The notes beneath the pieces were generated by a model. It did not search any database. It saw nothing but the letters and a program-made list of their open reading frames with translations, and was not told the DNA's origin. From the NCBI GenBank assembly GCA_002401225.1, contig NVSM01000002.1, positions 73,918-82,516 of the forward strand: a DNA stretch of 8,599 nucleotides, read 5' to 3'. Within the stretch, counting starts at the first letter, position 1. Each line of letters begins with the position of its first letter. The DNA is from a bacterium (GTDB lineage: Bacteria; Planctomycetota; Phycisphaerae; Phycisphaerales; UBA1924). Below, piece after piece: positions 1-5,634 of this stretch. Made by a program: the position numbers and the translations under genes.

Positions 1-1167
1 TTGCGAAGGCAGGACAAGTTTGCAAAGTTCAAACACCGAGTTGATCGTATGGACCCTCGTACGATGTCGGATTCGGAGGTTCAAATAGTTTTTGAGGCAT
101 GCCAGAAGTATTATTTGGAGAATCCTCCATCGTTCAAAAAGTTGCAGCGTCAAGATCATTTTTTTATCAATCAGATTGTCGCGTGGTTTGATCATACTCA
201 TGATCCGCCGATGGATCATGGGCCGGACGCGAATCATATTCCAGCGTCCGCGATTATCATTATTGATGAGGTGCAAAAATGGCATCCCATGATGAAGCAG
301 GCACACGATCCTGATCGGGAGTTTTTGCTCTCCTACATTACAATGAGTCGTCATCATGCGCATTGGATTTGGGTTCTTACCCAGGACGCGATGAATATCT
401 CGATCGAGTTTAGGCGGCTCGCTCATCATGTTTGGATAATTTGGAATCGGTATGAAGATGTTATAGCTGGGCCTTTGCGTTTCAAGCATATAGGGCTTAG
501 GGCGATGGGTTACGCTCGTATGGCTGCTGAAGAGTATGAGCAGACTAAATCAATGAACGGAAACGGGAAAAAGGATCGGAGTGTTGAGTTTTTTACGATC
601 ATTACGAACCTGCCCGGCTCGAAGCTTTATTATCGGTTTTATTCGTCTGAAACTCATCTTGGTTCTAGCCGCCAACTCCGTAAAAAGCTCGAAGAAGGTA
701 GGCGTAGGGCTGGCATAGATGTAGGCGGTTTGGTGTACGACAAAAAAGAGGATAGCGATATGAAGAAGAGTTCAGTTTTTTCAAAAATGTACTTGTTGCT
801 CGCAGCTGTGGTTTTGGTTGCGGGTGCTTATTTGACAGGCGTTCAGTCTGTAGGTGATCGTGGTGTGACTGGCGAATCGGTTCTTCTTCCGATCGTTTGG
901 CCGCATTGGTCGATGGTTTCTGATACGCCTTGGATTTCTGGTCAACCAACAAAAGTGGGAGATATTTTAGATGGAACGGATGCGCAGTTACTGTATATTT
1001 CCGATGATAATCGCAGCTTGGTTTTTGATGCACGCAATGCTTATTGGCTGTGGGAGTTCGGCTCCGAGCCGTTCAGAGTGGGTACAAAAGAGGATGTCAG
1101 AACTTCAGTTGCAGGGTTACTCGATGCCGATGCTGGAAGGCCAAGTAGAAGCCTCGAAGCTCCTTGA
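1..1167 (+). CDS. zot: Zot-like phage assembly ATPase (pI family), 5'-truncated by window edge
   Basis: This is probably the inner-membrane motor of filamentous phage assembly (Zot/pI family P-loop ATPase), which drives virion extrusion together with the secretin encoded next. The open frame runs from the window edge, so its true start and the Walker A motif lie upstream. Visible are a Walker B strand AIIIIDE (residues 84-90 of the visible part), the following block HHAHWIWVLTQDAMNI (118-133) typical of Zot proteins, and YRFYSSETH (211-219) at the end of the ATPase domain. A basic stretch leads to a single membrane segment, about 263-281 (YLLLAAVVLVAGAYLTG), and a roughly 105-residue C-terminal part expected in the periplasm. 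This is the usual pI topology. The last 197 nt overlap the secretin gene in another frame. The family call is firm. The host and phage species are unknown. Confidence 0.88.
   Translation: MRRQDKFAKFKHRVDRMDPRTMSDSEVQIVFEACQKYYLENPPSFKKLQRQDHFFINQIVAWFDHTHDPPMDHGPDANHIPASAIIIIDEVQKWHPMMKQAHDPDREFLLSYITMSRHHAHWIWVLTQDAMNISIEFRRLAHHVWIIWNRYEDVIAGPLRFKHIGLRAMGYARMAAEEYEQTKSMNGNGKKDRSVEFFTIITNLPGSKLYYRFYSSETHLGSSRQLRKKLEEGRRRAGIDVGGLVYDKKEDSDMKKSSVFSKMYLLLAAVVLVAGAYLTGVQSVGDRGVTGESVLLPIVWPHWSMVSDTPWISGQPTKVGDILDGTDAQLLYISDDNRSLVFDARNAYWLWEFGSEPFRVGTKEDVRTSVAGLLDADAGRPSRSLEAP
760..1167 (+). CDS. Possible internal-start product of the Zot gene, pXI-like
   Basis: An in-frame ATG (codon 254 of the visible Zot frame) is preceded by AGAGGA with a 7-nt spacer (747-752), an excellent ribosome binding site placed inside a gene. 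Translation from it would give a 135-residue protein beginning MKKSSVFSKMYLLLAAVV, that is, two lysines, the membrane segment and the whole periplasmic tail, without the ATPase domain. In the Ff coliphages, gene I makes exactly such a second protein (pXI) by internal initiation, and it works with pI in the assembly complex. Here the start signal is seen in the sequence; that it is used is inference. Confidence 0.45.
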   Translation: MKKSSVFSKMYLLLAAVVLVAGAYLTGVQSVGDRGVTGESVLLPIVWPHWSMVSDTPWISGQPTKVGDILDGTDAQLLYISDDNRSLVFDARNAYWLWEFGSEPFRVGTKEDVRTSVAGLLDADAGRPSRSLEAP

Positions 1168-2245
1168 TCAGTCTATCGGTAGCGAGTGGGGGCTTGGCGT
1201 TGTTTCTCTTGATGCTTTTGGCACTCCTGTTTCTCAAATAATTTATGAAGTGGCGAATCAGCTTGAAATTTCTGTACTTGTTCCAGAGCTTCCTTCTACA
1301 AAGGTGATGACTGCGAGTTATGATCAAGCACCGGGTCAAAATGTGATTGAGGATCTTGCTGCATACATCGGAATGGTCGCGGATTACGATGGTCAGACTC
1401 TTCGTTTTTTGAGTCAAGATCGATCGACTTTTGATTTTATTGTTCTGCGATCGGGGTATAAACCAGCATCTGAACTTGTCCAAGATCTTACGGGTCTACT
1501 CGGCTCTGACGCTCGCGTCAAAGCCGTAGACGATCGTGTGATCGTGAGTGGTACTCGTCGGGATCTTGAGCAGGTCAAACGATTTGAGAAGCATTTGCAG
1601 ACAGGCCCGGACGGTTGGCAGTTGAATGTTCGTATAGTCGCTGTTACTGAATCATTCCGGCGTGATCTTGGCCTTGATTGGGATCTTTCGGCTCGTGGTG
1701 GTTTGAATGTAACTGAGCTTTCGTCGATTGCTACGACTCAACTTGTAGTTCAGGTTGTTGCTGAGGCTACACAAATACAATCCGATGCCGTGCTTTACAA
1801 TACGGCTACTTTGTATGTTCTCGAAGGTTCAACATCTGAAATTAGTCAAGGTCGTCGGGTTCCGGTACCGCGATTCAGCACAAGCCCAGAAGGCACAACA
1901 ACGACCGTTGGATATGACTATGTTGATGCTGGCTTTTCACTCAAGGTTGCGGCTGAGCGTGTTCCTGCGGGCGTACGATTGAAACTCGAACCGAGTATCA
2001 GCAATGTCGTCGGCTTCGTTCAAGATGCACCGATCACGGAGCAATCGTCTGTTGTTGCTGATGTGATTATGAGGGATGGCGAATGGGTCATTATCACCGG
2101 GCTCTCAACTGAGCAAACATCATCTGATTACAAAGGGATTCCGGGTATGAAGAGGTCATTCGGTACTGAGAGTCGCTTGATGGATAAATCCAGCTTGCTT
2201 GTTATGGTTCAGGCACGCCGAATATTTGGTACAGAATCCGATTGA
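971..2245 (+). CDS. Phage secretin (pIV/GspD-like), lipoprotein form
   Basis: Predicted outer-membrane channel through which the phage is extruded. The 424 residues start with a lipoprotein signal: basic n-region, hydrophobic core and lipobox LIGC with the acylated cysteine at 27. Residues about 80-150 look like an STN/N0-type domain, 151-215 like an N1-type ring domain, and 216-420 like the secretin barrel: VRIVAVTESFRRDLGLDW (220-237), VPVPRF (297-302), then GEWVIITGLS (370-379) and the late IPGMKRSFGTES (390-401), which matches the end motif of secretins (IP-x-LG-x-LF) loosely. The start at 971 is supported by GGGAG nine bases upstream (957-961) and by the complete signal peptide, although it lies 197 nt inside the Zot gene. 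A lipid anchor suggests self-piloting to the outer membrane. It is shorter than type II/III secretins, as expected for phage forms. Confidence 0.85.
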   Translation: MERMRSYCIFPMIIAAWFLMHAMLIGCGSSAPSRSEWVQKRMSELQLQGYSMPMLEGQVEASKLLDQSIGSEWGLGVVSLDAFGTPVSQIIYEVANQLEISVLVPELPSTKVMTASYDQAPGQNVIEDLAAYIGMVADYDGQTLRFLSQDRSTFDFIVLRSGYKPASELVQDLTGLLGSDARVKAVDDRVIVSGTRRDLEQVKRFEKHLQTGPDGWQLNVRIVAVTESFRRDLGLDWDLSARGGLNVTELSSIATTQLVVQVVAEATQIQSDAVLYNTATLYVLEGSTSEISQGRRVPVPRFSTSPEGTTTTVGYDYVDAGFSLKVAAERVPAGVRLKLEPSISNVVGFVQDAPITEQSSVVADVIMRDGEWVIITGLSTEQTSSDYKGIPGMKRSFGTESRLMDKSSLLVMVQARRIFGTESD

Positions 2246-2249
2246 TGTG

Positions 2250-2299
2250 CGCTCCTGGCTTTGGGGAGCGAAGCGTGTTCTTCGAACCGTTCTTTTTTT
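2250..2299 (+). terminator. Hairpin(s) after the secretin gene, weak terminator candidate
   Basis: A 6-bp stem CGCTCC/GGAGCG (2250-2255 with 2265-2270, nine-base loop) starts five bases after the secretin stop. A second very short inverted repeat GTTC/GAAC (2277-2287) is followed by a run of seven T at 2293-2299. The first hairpin has no T tract and the second stem is only 4 bp, so termination is uncertain. Filamentous phages also carry hairpins in their intergenic region as packaging or replication signals, so this could be one of those. Confidence 0.3.
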
Positions 2300-2347
2300 G
2301 CATTGCTACCAAAATGATTAAGAATCGTGTTACTCATTTTCACGCTC

Positions 2348-2380
2348 GCCGAAAGTCTCTTTGGTTTTCGGCTTTTTTTT
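2348..2380 (+). terminator. Rho-independent terminator of the Zot-secretin transcript
   Basis: A perfect 7-bp stem, GCCGAAA (2348-2354) with TTTCGGC (2366-2372), encloses an 11-base loop and is followed immediately by eight T (2373-2380). It lies about 100 nt after the secretin stop and before the next gene. The downstream half also holds the -35-like element of the next promoter. Confidence 0.8.
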
Positions 2381-2389
2381 GCGTACTAT
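2361..2389 (+). promoter_or_regulatory. Probable sigma70-type promoter of the HTH gene
   Basis: TTGGTT (2361-2366) and TACTAT (2384-2389) are separated by 17 bp. The expected transcription start falls at about 2395-2397, on the ATG at 2395, so the message could be leaderless or use the in-frame ATG at 2410. The -35 element is embedded in the terminator stem-loop. Confidence 0.5.
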
Positions 2390-2394
2390 TTTTC

Positions 2395-2766
2395 ATGGAT
2401 AATAAATCGATGTATATTAAGCAACTCAAGCAACGCCATAGCTCGCTCGCGTGGTGGGTTCGGATGATGCGGGATCATCCGGGTGGGGTCGTTCCGATTC
2501 CTACGGCTGCCAGAATGTTGTCTGTGACTTCCAATAGAGTCCGCCAGCTTATCGATGATGGCCGTTTGTTGGTGGTCGATGGCATGCCGGGCGGTAACGA
2601 AAGGGACCGATTCATACCAGTTGACCAGTTGATAGATGCACCATTCGCCATGACAAGGGGTCGTCCGGGCGTTTGGGGGCCAAAAAACAGAGAAAATAAA
2701 GAAACTCGAAATAAAATCATAGATGCACATAACTCTATTGCAGCAAAGCACTTCAGTAATAAATAA
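2395..2766 (+). CDS. Small helix-turn-helix DNA-binding protein at the phage end
   Basis: The protein has 123 residues from the ATG at 2395. The frame is open upstream to about 2242, but that extension would run through the terminator and is unlikely coding. Residues 34-58 (PIPTAARMLSVTSNRVRQL and on) read as a helix-turn-helix of the MerR/excisionase kind. They are followed by a basic wing-like part and RFIPVDQL (72-79). Further on, TRGRPGVWGP (87-96) contains an RGRP core like that of AT-hook minor-groove binders, and the tail is charged. No Shine-Dalgarno precedes either possible ATG (2395 or 2410). It is the last gene before the dif-like site, so it may be a phage regulator or a directionality factor. 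Its exact role cannot be told from sequence. It has its own promoter, separate from the export genes. Confidence 0.65.
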   Translation: MDNKSMYIKQLKQRHSSLAWWVRMMRDHPGGVVPIPTAARMLSVTSNRVRQLIDDGRLLVVDGMPGGNERDRFIPVDQLIDAPFAMTRGRPGVWGPKNRENKETRNKIIDAHNSIAAKHFSNK

Positions 2767-2770
2767 GGCA

Positions 2771-2798
2771 ATTTAACAGAAGATACATTATCGGACAT
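2771..2798 (-). other. dif: dif-like XerC/XerD recombination site; right attachment site of the phage
   Basis: Read on the + strand, the site has an 11-bp arm ATTTAACAGAA (2771-2781), a 6-bp centre GATACA (2782-2787) and an 11-bp arm TTATCGGACAT (2788-2798). Compared with the reverse complement of Escherichia coli dif (recalled), the XerD arm agrees in 10 of 11, the centre in 5 of 6 and the inner XerC arm in 4 of 4 positions. The outer XerC arm, known to vary between bacteria, differs. In the usual XerC-to-XerD reading the site lies on the - strand. It sits 4 bp after the last phage gene and overlaps the stop of the chromosomal kinase gene, exactly where an inovirus attachment site would be expected. 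Confidence 0.8.
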
Positions 2799-3711
2799 TT
2801 CGGCTATGGTGCGATTCTGGGCTATGGATAAGGATTTGGGAACCATCTAGGGCAATATCAAGATATTGATCTCTTTCAACCCTCCCGTCGACCAATCCAT
2901 CAATCCGATCAGCCTTCTCGCCATCAACTTGCACATAGGCTGATGATCCCGAACACTGAATACGAAACCGCTCGCCAATCATTCGCTTTGTATTCGGCAT
3001 TGATCTCCGTATCTTAAGGTATCCATACTGAACGCCAGCGTTCAAAGAGGATCGGCACGGCAGAACAACAGCATCGAGTTGCCCATCGCACGGGTTTGCG
3101 TGAGGGCATGGATTCAATCCGCCGCCGTAGGATCGAAGGTTTGAAACAATCAAAATTCCGGCTTGTGAATAGGGGGGATTTGCATTGGTCTCAACCGAGA
3201 ATGATGCAGGGCGAGGCGAAAACAGCTCGCGGAGTATCGGCTGAATATATGCTCGATACCCACCCTTATGCGATCTTGCTTCTTGAAACCGATGGATGAC
3301 CGAAGCATCAATCCCAATCGACACCATGATCAAAAACGGAGTGCCGTTGCATGTTGGAAGGTCTACAAACAAAGGTTCAACATCACGCTCAAGATGCTCC
3401 ACCACTATCTGAGGTGTTTTTGACATCCCAAACTCCTTCGAGATCAGGTTCGCAGTACCCGTCCCAAAGTGATACATCGGCGTCTGTGTCTGTTCCAAAG
3501 CCGGTAAGAGATGATGAACAGTTCCGTCGCCACCAAGCACCAATACGCGATCAGAATCTGTGATGACATCACAAAGTTCTTGCTGATCTGACCCAGTCTC
3601 AAGCGTTTGGTAGCGATGCCCACGCTCGCGGAGGATCGATTCGATCAAGCGGGCACCATTGACGCTTTTTCCGCGTCCAGATCTTGGGTTGACAACAATT
3701 GCAATGTTCAT
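2788..3711 (-). CDS. Diacylglycerol/lipid kinase family protein (DAGK catalytic domain)
   Basis: The 307 residues match the soluble DagK/YegS/LCB5-type lipid kinase fold. Visible motifs are NPRSGRG (8-14), the nucleotide-binding GGDGTV (60-65), FGTGTAN (82-88, the P-x-GT-x-N block of the family), SIGIDA (131-136), a late CDGQLD (208-213) and VDGE (262-265). Such enzymes phosphorylate diacylglycerol, sphingoid bases or related lipids with ATP at the membrane surface. The substrate here cannot be told. Length is normal for the family. The gene is divergent from map and transcribed toward the phage. Its last three codons and stop lie in the XerC arm of the dif-like site, so integration may have changed the C-terminal end. 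The start at 3711 gives the typical first beta strand MNIAIVVNPRSG; no clear ribosome binding site is seen. Confidence 0.85.
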   Translation of the reverse strand: MNIAIVVNPRSGRGKSVNGARLIESILRERGHRYQTLETGSDQQELCDVITDSDRVLVLGGDGTVHHLLPALEQTQTPMYHFGTGTANLISKEFGMSKTPQIVVEHLERDVEPLFVDLPTCNGTPFLIMVSIGIDASVIHRFQEARSHKGGYRAYIQPILRELFSPRPASFSVETNANPPYSQAGILIVSNLRSYGGGLNPCPHANPCDGQLDAVVLPCRSSLNAGVQYGYLKIRRSMPNTKRMIGERFRIQCSGSSAYVQVDGEKADRIDGLVDGRVERDQYLDIALDGSQILIHSPESHHSRNVR

Positions 3712-3780
3712 GATGGTATCAGTCTATCGGATTATTGGCTCTCTAAGCGGTAGCGTTTAGAACTGTGCAACTCCCCCACC

Positions 3781-3786
3781 TACAAT
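3781..3786 (+). promoter_or_regulatory. -10-like TACAAT upstream of map
   Basis: TACAAT lies eight bases before the ATG at 3795, so transcription would start at or next to the start codon. No Shine-Dalgarno is present and no good -35 is seen at the right distance. The same hexamer precedes the WXG100 gene at 5624-5629. Confidence 0.35.
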
Positions 3787-3794
3787 CCGTCCTT

Positions 3795-4616
3795 ATGCAA
3801 ACAGCTGTTAAATCCCATGCCGATGTCGATGCCGCGTATAGTGCTGCACAAAAAGTAGTCGAAACCCATCACCGGATCGCCGACTTCCTCCATGTTGGCG
3901 TTACGCTGGCTCAGGTCGATCGCTTTGTGCTTGAGACCCTCGAAAGCCTCAAGTGCAAATCGTGTTTCCACAAGTACCGCACCGGCGGGCTCCCCCCCTT
4001 CCCATCCCAGGCATGCCTGAGCCTCAACGATTGCGTCGTTCATGGCACTGCGGCCTATTACCTCGAGCCGCTCAAGCTGGGCGATGTGCTCTCTATCGAT
4101 ATCGGTGTGAAGTACCGAGGTTGGATGGGTGATGCTGCTTGGACTTATGTTTTTGGAGAGATGACGCCTCAGGTCAAGAAGCTGACAGATTCGGGAAAAG
4201 AATCGCTCGCCAAAGGCATCGAACAAATCCGTCCAGGCAATACATGGATGGATTGGGCACAGACCGTGCAACGGATTGTCGAAGATGAATACGGGTTCCA
4301 TCTTATTCGCGGCCTCGGCGGGCACGGCTATGGACGAAAGCTGCATACCCCGCCTTGGATCTCAAATGTTGTTCCCGACCATCCACACGAATGGCCAGAT
4401 GGTGACAAGAAAATTGAAGCCGGAACGCTGGTCGCTGTCGAACCCATGATCGGAATCGGGACCGGCATGATCGAACAAGGCCATAAGCAATGGCCTATCT
4501 ATACCGCAGATCATTCGCTTTCTGTCCACTACGAACACGATGTCCTCGTCACCACCGACGGCCCACGAATCCTCACCGATGGGCTCCAAAATGTAACGGA
4601 TGTAATCACACGATGA
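3795..4616 (+). CDS. map: Methionine aminopeptidase, type I
   Basis: Cytoplasmic dinuclear-metal peptidase that removes the initiator methionine from nascent proteins. From the ATG at 3795 it has 273 residues. All five metal ligands are present: D102 (SIDIG), D113 (GDAAWT), H177 (GGHGYG), E216 (VEPM) and E247 (HYEHD). The substrate-binding H83 (VVHGTA) and H184 (KLHTPP) are also there. The conserved entry motif reads CLSLNDCVVHG instead of the usual SVNE form. The frame is open back to a GTG at 3765, but the N-terminus starting MQTAVKSHADVDAAYSAAQK matches the usual beginning of the family better. The gene overlaps trpA by ATGA, so the two are probably co-transcribed and translationally coupled. 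Expression may start from the TACAAT element just upstream. Confidence 0.93.
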   Translation: MQTAVKSHADVDAAYSAAQKVVETHHRIADFLHVGVTLAQVDRFVLETLESLKCKSCFHKYRTGGLPPFPSQACLSLNDCVVHGTAAYYLEPLKLGDVLSIDIGVKYRGWMGDAAWTYVFGEMTPQVKKLTDSGKESLAKGIEQIRPGNTWMDWAQTVQRIVEDEYGFHLIRGLGGHGYGRKLHTPPWISNVVPDHPHEWPDGDKKIEAGTLVAVEPMIGIGTGMIEQGHKQWPIYTADHSLSVHYEHDVLVTTDGPRILTDGLQNVTDVITR

Positions 4617-5425
4617 ACAGAATTACCACAGCATTCGCCGACGCAAAGGAGTCTGGGCATCCGGCCTTGTTGCCTTTTTTATGTGCGGGCTCGCCACAAA
4701 TCGATTCACTTCCCAAACTGCTTCCTGCAATGCAAGCTGCGGGCGCAGCCGTTGTCGAGATAGGGTTCCCCTACTCCGATCCCGTCGCTGACGGTCCCAC
4801 CATTGCCGCCGCGATGCACATTGCGCTCGAAGAAGGCATCACGCCTGAAATTATCTTTGAACAGGTGCGTTCGGTACGCGATGATTTAACCATCGGGCTT
4901 GTTGCGATGGTATCAGTCAGCATTGTGATCGCATTGGGTGGCCCAGCCTCTTTCACAAAGCAAGCTGCTGACGCGGGCTTTGATGGTTGCATCTTCCCTG
5001 ATCTTCCATTAGGTGAATCCGATGCCTATCTCAAAGCATGCAAAGCCAATGGGCTCTCGATGATTTTGCTCATCTCCCCCACCACCCCCGACGATCGCGC
5101 TGTTGAAATCGCAAACGCATCGACAGGGTTCGCCTACCTCATCGCTCGCTCAGGAATCACAGGCGAATCCAACGATGTACCAGACATCTCCGAACGCGTT
5201 CGGAACATCAGAAAAAGATCCAGCACCCCGATCGCCTGCGGCTTCGGAATCTCAACCCCAGAACATGTCGGCAAGATTGTTCAATACGCCGACGGTGCAA
5301 TCGTCGGCAGCGCACTCGTCCGTCGACTCATCAACGCCCACAAAGCCAATCAAGATTATGTTGTTGAGGCAGAACTCGCCGTCACTGAACTCGCAACAGG
5401 GCTCATATCGATGGACCAGTTCTAG
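4613..5425 (+). CDS. trpA: Tryptophan synthase alpha subunit
   Basis: Cleaves indole-3-glycerol phosphate to indole and glyceraldehyde 3-phosphate; the indole is channelled to the beta subunit TrpB. The 270 residues fit the TIM-barrel family. The catalytic pair E49 and D60 lies in VEIGFPYSDPVADGPTI (48-64), at the same numbers as in the E. coli enzyme. FAYLIARSGITG (173-184) holds the equivalent of Tyr175, PDLP is at 129-132 and the phosphate-binding GFGIS at 210-214. The usual M-x-Y-x-N block of strand 3 is changed to AMVSVSIVIALG (98-109), a divergence from the enterobacterial type. The ATG at 4613 shares bases with the map stop (ATGA). The frame is open 41 codons further upstream inside map, but those codons do not resemble TrpA. 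No other trp gene is nearby, so the pathway genes are split or elsewhere. Confidence 0.93.
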   Translation: MNRITTAFADAKESGHPALLPFLCAGSPQIDSLPKLLPAMQAAGAAVVEIGFPYSDPVADGPTIAAAMHIALEEGITPEIIFEQVRSVRDDLTIGLVAMVSVSIVIALGGPASFTKQAADAGFDGCIFPDLPLGESDAYLKACKANGLSMILLISPTTPDDRAVEIANASTGFAYLIARSGITGESNDVPDISERVRNIRKRSSTPIACGFGISTPEHVGKIVQYADGAIVGSALVRRLINAHKANQDYVVEAELAVTELATGLISMDQF

Positions 5426-5445
5426 CATCCGCCAAAGTAGTGGCG

Positions 5446-5451
5446 TATAAT
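5446..5451 (+). promoter_or_regulatory. -10 element (TATAAT) of the tRNA gene
   Basis: A perfect TATAAT lies 20 bp before the first base of the tRNA and 21 bp after the trpA stop. No convincing -35 is seen at 16-18 bp. Confidence 0.45.
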
Positions 5452-5471
5452 GTTCCCAAATATGAAACTTC

Positions 5472-5544
5472 GGCCCCGTAGCTCAGCGGTTAGAGCTCGC
5501 CACTCATAATGGCTCGGTCCCCGGTTCGAATCCGGGCGGGGCTA
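5472..5544 (+). tRNA. tRNA-Met (anticodon CAT)
   Basis: The cloverleaf folds by eye: acceptor GGCCCCG with CGGGGCT, D stem GCTC/GAGC, anticodon loop CTCATAA with CAT at 5505-5507, five-base variable loop, and T arm CCCGG-TTCGAAT-CCGGG. The anticodon loop and its flanks are the same as in bacterial elongator tRNA-Met. The acceptor lacks the C1-A72 mismatch of initiators, so an elongator is most likely. A lysidine-modified tRNA-Ile(CAT) is the alternative. The discriminator base is A at 5544. The CCA end is not encoded; four T follow at once. Two pairs are imperfect: G1-U72 at the acceptor end and C27-U43 in the anticodon stem. Confidence 0.93.
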
Positions 5545-5623
5545 TTTTAATCTTCACCGTACATATTCAATAAATGATCGCAACTGATTCGATCAAGACA
5601 CGAATAGAGATCTGTGGAGAGCG

Positions 5624-5629
5624 TACAAT
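5624..5629 (+). promoter_or_regulatory. -10-like TACAAT of the type VII-like operon
   Basis: TACAAT is followed by exactly five bases and then the WXG100 ATG, so the transcript would be leaderless or nearly so. There is no Shine-Dalgarno at a usable distance; the only GGAG is 15 bases away at 5616-5619. No good -35 is visible. Confidence 0.4.
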
Positions 5630-5634
5630 AACCT

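Larger units (their letters stand above)
1..2798 (+). mobile_element. Right end of an integrated filamentous phage (inovirus), partial
   Basis: A Zot/pI-type ATPase, a pIV-like secretin and a small helix-turn-helix protein lie in one direction and end at a dif-like XerC/XerD site. This is the classical assembly-export block of filamentous phages, several of which integrate at dif through host recombinases. The + strand here is rich in T and often in G, whereas the chromosome to the right is C/A-rich on the same strand. The replication, coat and adsorption genes and the left attachment site are not in the window, so the size and completeness of the element are unknown. The alternative is a decayed prophage remnant, but the visible genes are open and intact. 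Confidence 0.8.

Noticed and set aside
2242..2394. N-terminal extension of the HTH frame back to a TTG at 2242
   Set aside because: It would run through the terminator hairpin and T tract. The extension is rich in F and C without similarity to anything, and a promoter lies just before 2395.
3765..3794. GTG start for map
   Set aside because: It adds ten residues not typical of the family, and the ATG at 3795 has a -10-like box at a leaderless distance.
3780..4346. 188-codon - strand frame opposite map
   Set aside because: Antisense shadow of a gene with all catalytic residues in place; no ribosome binding site or recognisable motif.
4490..4612. 41-codon upstream extension of trpA inside map
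   Set aside because: The extension (R/H/P-rich) is a shadow of map in another frame. TrpA numbering fits the ATG at 4613 exactly, with an ATGA overlap.
4885..4895. ATTTAACCATC in trpA resembling a dif arm
   Set aside because: The centre and second arm do not follow, and it lies within a conserved coding region.
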